Assembly (NCBI GenBank): GCA_027729925.1
Contig: JAQCEB010000005.1
Location: 1-38,476 of the forward strand
DNA length: 38,476 nucleotides
Reading direction: 5' to 3'
Origin: Actinomycetota bacterium
GTDB lineage: Bacteria > Actinomycetota > Acidimicrobiia > Actinomarinales > Actinomarinaceae
The translations under genes were made by a program, and so were the position numbers. Position 1 is the stretch's first letter. Each line of letters begins with the position of its first letter. A model generated the notes under the pieces. That model saw only the letters and a list, made by a program, of their open reading frames with translations. It made no database searches and was not told the DNA's origin. Below are positions 36,022 to 38,476 of this stretch, one piece after another.

Positions 36022-38476
36022 ATGACCAAAAAAAATAGACTTCCTAAAATTGCAATACCTAACAGATACGAGATAAATCTTGATGTCGACATTGATAATT
36101 TTAAATATAAAGGTGACGAGGTAGTTTATCTAGAAATAGTTGAAGATACAGTTGAATTCGAACTCAACTCTGTAGGAATCGACATTCATAATGCATTCGT
36201 AGAGAACGACAACAATATGCACCATGAAGCTTCAGTAAATTACGTTAAAGAAGATGAAAAAATAATTTTAACTTTCGAAGAAACTGTGAAAGCTGGCGAC
36301 TGGAAACTTTATATTAGCTTTGATGCAGAAATTGTAGATGACTTGCGTGGATTTTATAGAAGTAGTTTCAAAGATTCAAATGGTATACAAAAGTGGATTG
36401 CAACAACACAATTTGAACCAACAGCTGCAAGAATGGCTTTTCCATGTTGGGATGAGCCTGAATATAAATCAGTATTCTCTGTATCTTTAACATCTAACTC
36501 AAATCTTGTAAGAATTAGTAATGAAAAAGTCCTAAGTGAAAATACAGAAAATGGCAAAACAACAACCAAATTTGTTGATTCCATGAGAATGTCTACCTAC
36601 CTTGTGGCATTTGTCGTTGGTGATCTTGAAATTACTGATATAGGTGAAGTTAATGGAACTTTTGTTAGAGTAGTTCACCGTCCGGGCTTTTCGAATCAAA
36701 CTGCTTTTGCTGGCCAAGCAGCAATAAAGATTTTGGAATTCTTTGAAAATTATTATGAAATAGATTATCCAGGTTCAAAACTAGATTTGATTTCAATTCC
36801 AGATTTTGCAATGGGAGCTATGGAAAATATTGGAGCAATTACATTTAGGGAGACTTTACTACTGATTGATGTAAAAAAAGCTACAAGAGCTGAGCTATCA
36901 AGATCTGTCGAGGTTATTGCGCACGAATTGGCACACATGTGGTTCGGTGACCTAGTAACAATGAAATGGTGGGATGGAATATGGCTAAATGAAGCATTTG
37001 CAAGCCTAATGGAAGTAATTGCATCAGAAGGTACCTATCCTGAATTTAAATTATGGAATGAATTAAATCTTGCTAGAACGCAAGGATTTAATGTTGATTC
37101 TCTTAAAACTTCACGACCAGTTGAGTTTGAAGTTGAAACCCCTGAGCAAGCCGAAGAAATGTTTGACGTCTTAACATATCAAAAAGGATCTACGGTATTA
37201 AGAATGTTTGAAACATTTGTTGGAGAAGAAAATTTTAGATTAGGTGTAGTTAACTACTTAAATAAATTTAAATACAAAAATACTCATTCTACGGATCTTT
37301 GGAATGAACTCTCTAAAACTAGTGATTACCGACTTGAAGAAATTTTGCCTACTTGGATACATCAAGAAGGGTACCCTATAATTTCAGTACATTTAGAAGA
37401 CAACAAAATATTTGTTTCGCAAGAAAGATTTTTAATTTCTGGTGACAGTGATGAAACAATTTGGAAAGTTCCACTAAATATTAGATATCTTGATTCAGAT
37501 TCTATAGATAAAATACTTTTTTCAGAAAAACAATCTTCATTTCAGCAAAATGGGAGTGTTCCTTTTGTAAATAATGGAGGTTGGTCGTTTTTTCATACAT
37601 CATATAGTGAGGATTTACTAAAAGAAATAATTAAAAATTTCAATCAATTAGATACAAACGAGAAGTATAGATTTTTAGAAGATGCTTGGATGAGTCTTAG
37701 AGTTGGGAAGTTATCATATGAAAACTTTTTAGAAATATTAAAACTTTACTCAAAATTCGAAGAAGTAAACACTTGGTCACTTATCTCAGGAATCATTTCG
37801 ACCCTAAATAAAATAATGCAAAATAATTCTATAAAAGAATTTACAAAAGAATTTTGTACACCTTTATTAAACAAGCTTGGGAAAGAATATGTTGAGAATA
37901 TTGAAAAAGAACTGGCACAGTTAAAATCTCAAGTTTGTAATTTATACGCAAATGTTTGTAGAGATGAAGAATTTATTAGTTACTTTTCAGATCAATTTAA
38001 GTCTGGAAAATATGAAGAATATGCAGAGGGTAGTTATTACAACTTGGTACTTTCAATTTCTTCGTTAGACAAGTCGATTTCAAGTAAGATTTATATAGAA
38101 AAGTTCAACAACTCTGAATCACCTCAACTACAAGCAAGATATCGTAATGTCCTAGGCTTAGTCGAAAACGAAGACTCTCCTGCCAATATAATAGACTCAA
38201 TTTTAAGTGAAGCAATAAGAGGTGCTGATGCTCCTTATGTCTTATCTTCACTAATTGCTAACTCAAATAATGGGCACGCTGCTTGGAAGATGATAACAAA
38301 ACATTGGAGTGAACTACTAAATATGATGCCTGAATGGACATCATCAAGAATCTTAGACTATTTGCCATCAATTTACGATAAAGAACTTGGTACTGAGATC
38401 GAAAAATTCTTACTTGCTAATCCATTACCTGCTGCTGAAAAAATAACAAAACAAAAATTGGAAAGACTTCAAGCAA
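36022..38476 (+). CDS. pepN: M1-family aminopeptidase (aminopeptidase N), truncated by the window edge
   Basis: Manual translation from the ATG at 36022: GAMENIGAITFRE and VIAHELAHMWFGDLVTMKWWDGIWLNEAFASLMEV are in frame. The same frame fits the sequence at the window end; no stop was noticed. Confidence 0.93.
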   Translation, partial: MTKKNRLPKIAIPNRYEINLDVDIDNFKYKGDEVVYLEIVEDTVEFELNSVGIDIHNAFVENDNNMHHEASVNYVKEDEKIILTFEETVKAGDWKLYISFDAEIVDDLRGFYRSSFKDSNGIQKWIATTQFEPTAARMAFPCWDEPEYKSVFSVSLTSNSNLVRISNEKVLSENTENGKTTTKFVDSMRMSTYLVAFVVGDLEITDIGEVNGTFVRVVHRPGFSNQTAFAGQAAIKILEFFENYYEIDYPGSKLDLISIPDFAMGAMENIGAITFRETLLLIDVKKATRAELSRSVEVIAHELAHMWFGDLVTMKWWDGIWLNEAFASLMEVIASEGTYPEFKLWNELNLARTQGFNVDSLKTSRPVEFEVETPEQAEEMFDVLTYQKGSTVLRMFETFVGEENFRLGVVNYLNKFKYKNTHSTDLWNELSKTSDYRLEEILPTWIHQEGYPIISVHLEDNKIFVSQERFLISGDSDETIWKVPLNIRYLDSDSIDKILFSEKQSSFQQNGSVPFVNNGGWSFFHTSYSEDLLKEIIKNFNQLDTNEKYRFLEDAWMSLRVGKLSYENFLEILKLYSKFEEVNTWSLISGIISTLNKIMQNNSIKEFTKEFCTPLLNKLGKEYVENIEKELAQLKSQVCNLYANVCRDEEFISYFSDQFKSGKYEEYAEGSYYNLVLSISSLDKSISSKIYIEKFNNSESPQLQARYRNVLGLVENEDSPANIIDSILSEAIRGADAPYVLSSLIANSNNGHAAWKMITKHWSELLNMMPEWTSSRILDYLPSIYDKELGTEIEKFLLANPLPAAEKITKQKLERLQA

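Noticed and set aside
1-38476. CRISPR arrays, transposases, phage genes, rRNA, defence systems
   Set aside because: Looked for; no repeats-with-spacers, integrase/transposase motifs or defence-like domains were seen.

Overview
Gene-dense, AT-rich bacterial chromosome window. It looks like a streamlined marine, possibly actinobacterial-type genome, but taxonomy is an inference from gene content only. There are about 28 protein genes, no mobile elements, no CRISPR and no rRNA. Main blocks: a metF-metE-metK operon (-) behind a SAM-I/IV-superfamily-like riboswitch; a run with an HhH-GPD glycosylase, cytochrome P450, MBL hydrolase, holB, tmk and MFS, divergent from topA; a GT4 glycosyltransferase with a tandem histidine phosphatase; an NapA/CPA2-like antiporter with a membrane pyrophosphatase; leuCD; an indoleamine 2,3-dioxygenase/alanine dehydrogenase pair, divergent from a PhrB/FeS-BCP-family photolyase; GDPD with tldE/tldD; a primary-type sigma factor; ctaA plus an HTH-TM protein; a tRNA-Sec gene (anticodon TCA); a small GroES-tail-like protein; hflX; gnd; and a truncated M1 aminopeptidase at the right edge. 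The observations most worth following up are: (1) tRNA-Sec, implying selenocysteine decoding; (2) a photolyase of the iron-sulfur family in which all four cluster cysteines appear lost; (3) a compact pseudoknotted SAM riboswitch; (4) a bacterial IDO translationally coupled to alanine dehydrogenase; (5) a probable K+-dependent, possibly Na+-pumping PPase next to an antiporter; (6) all four convergent gene pairs overlap at their 3' ends.
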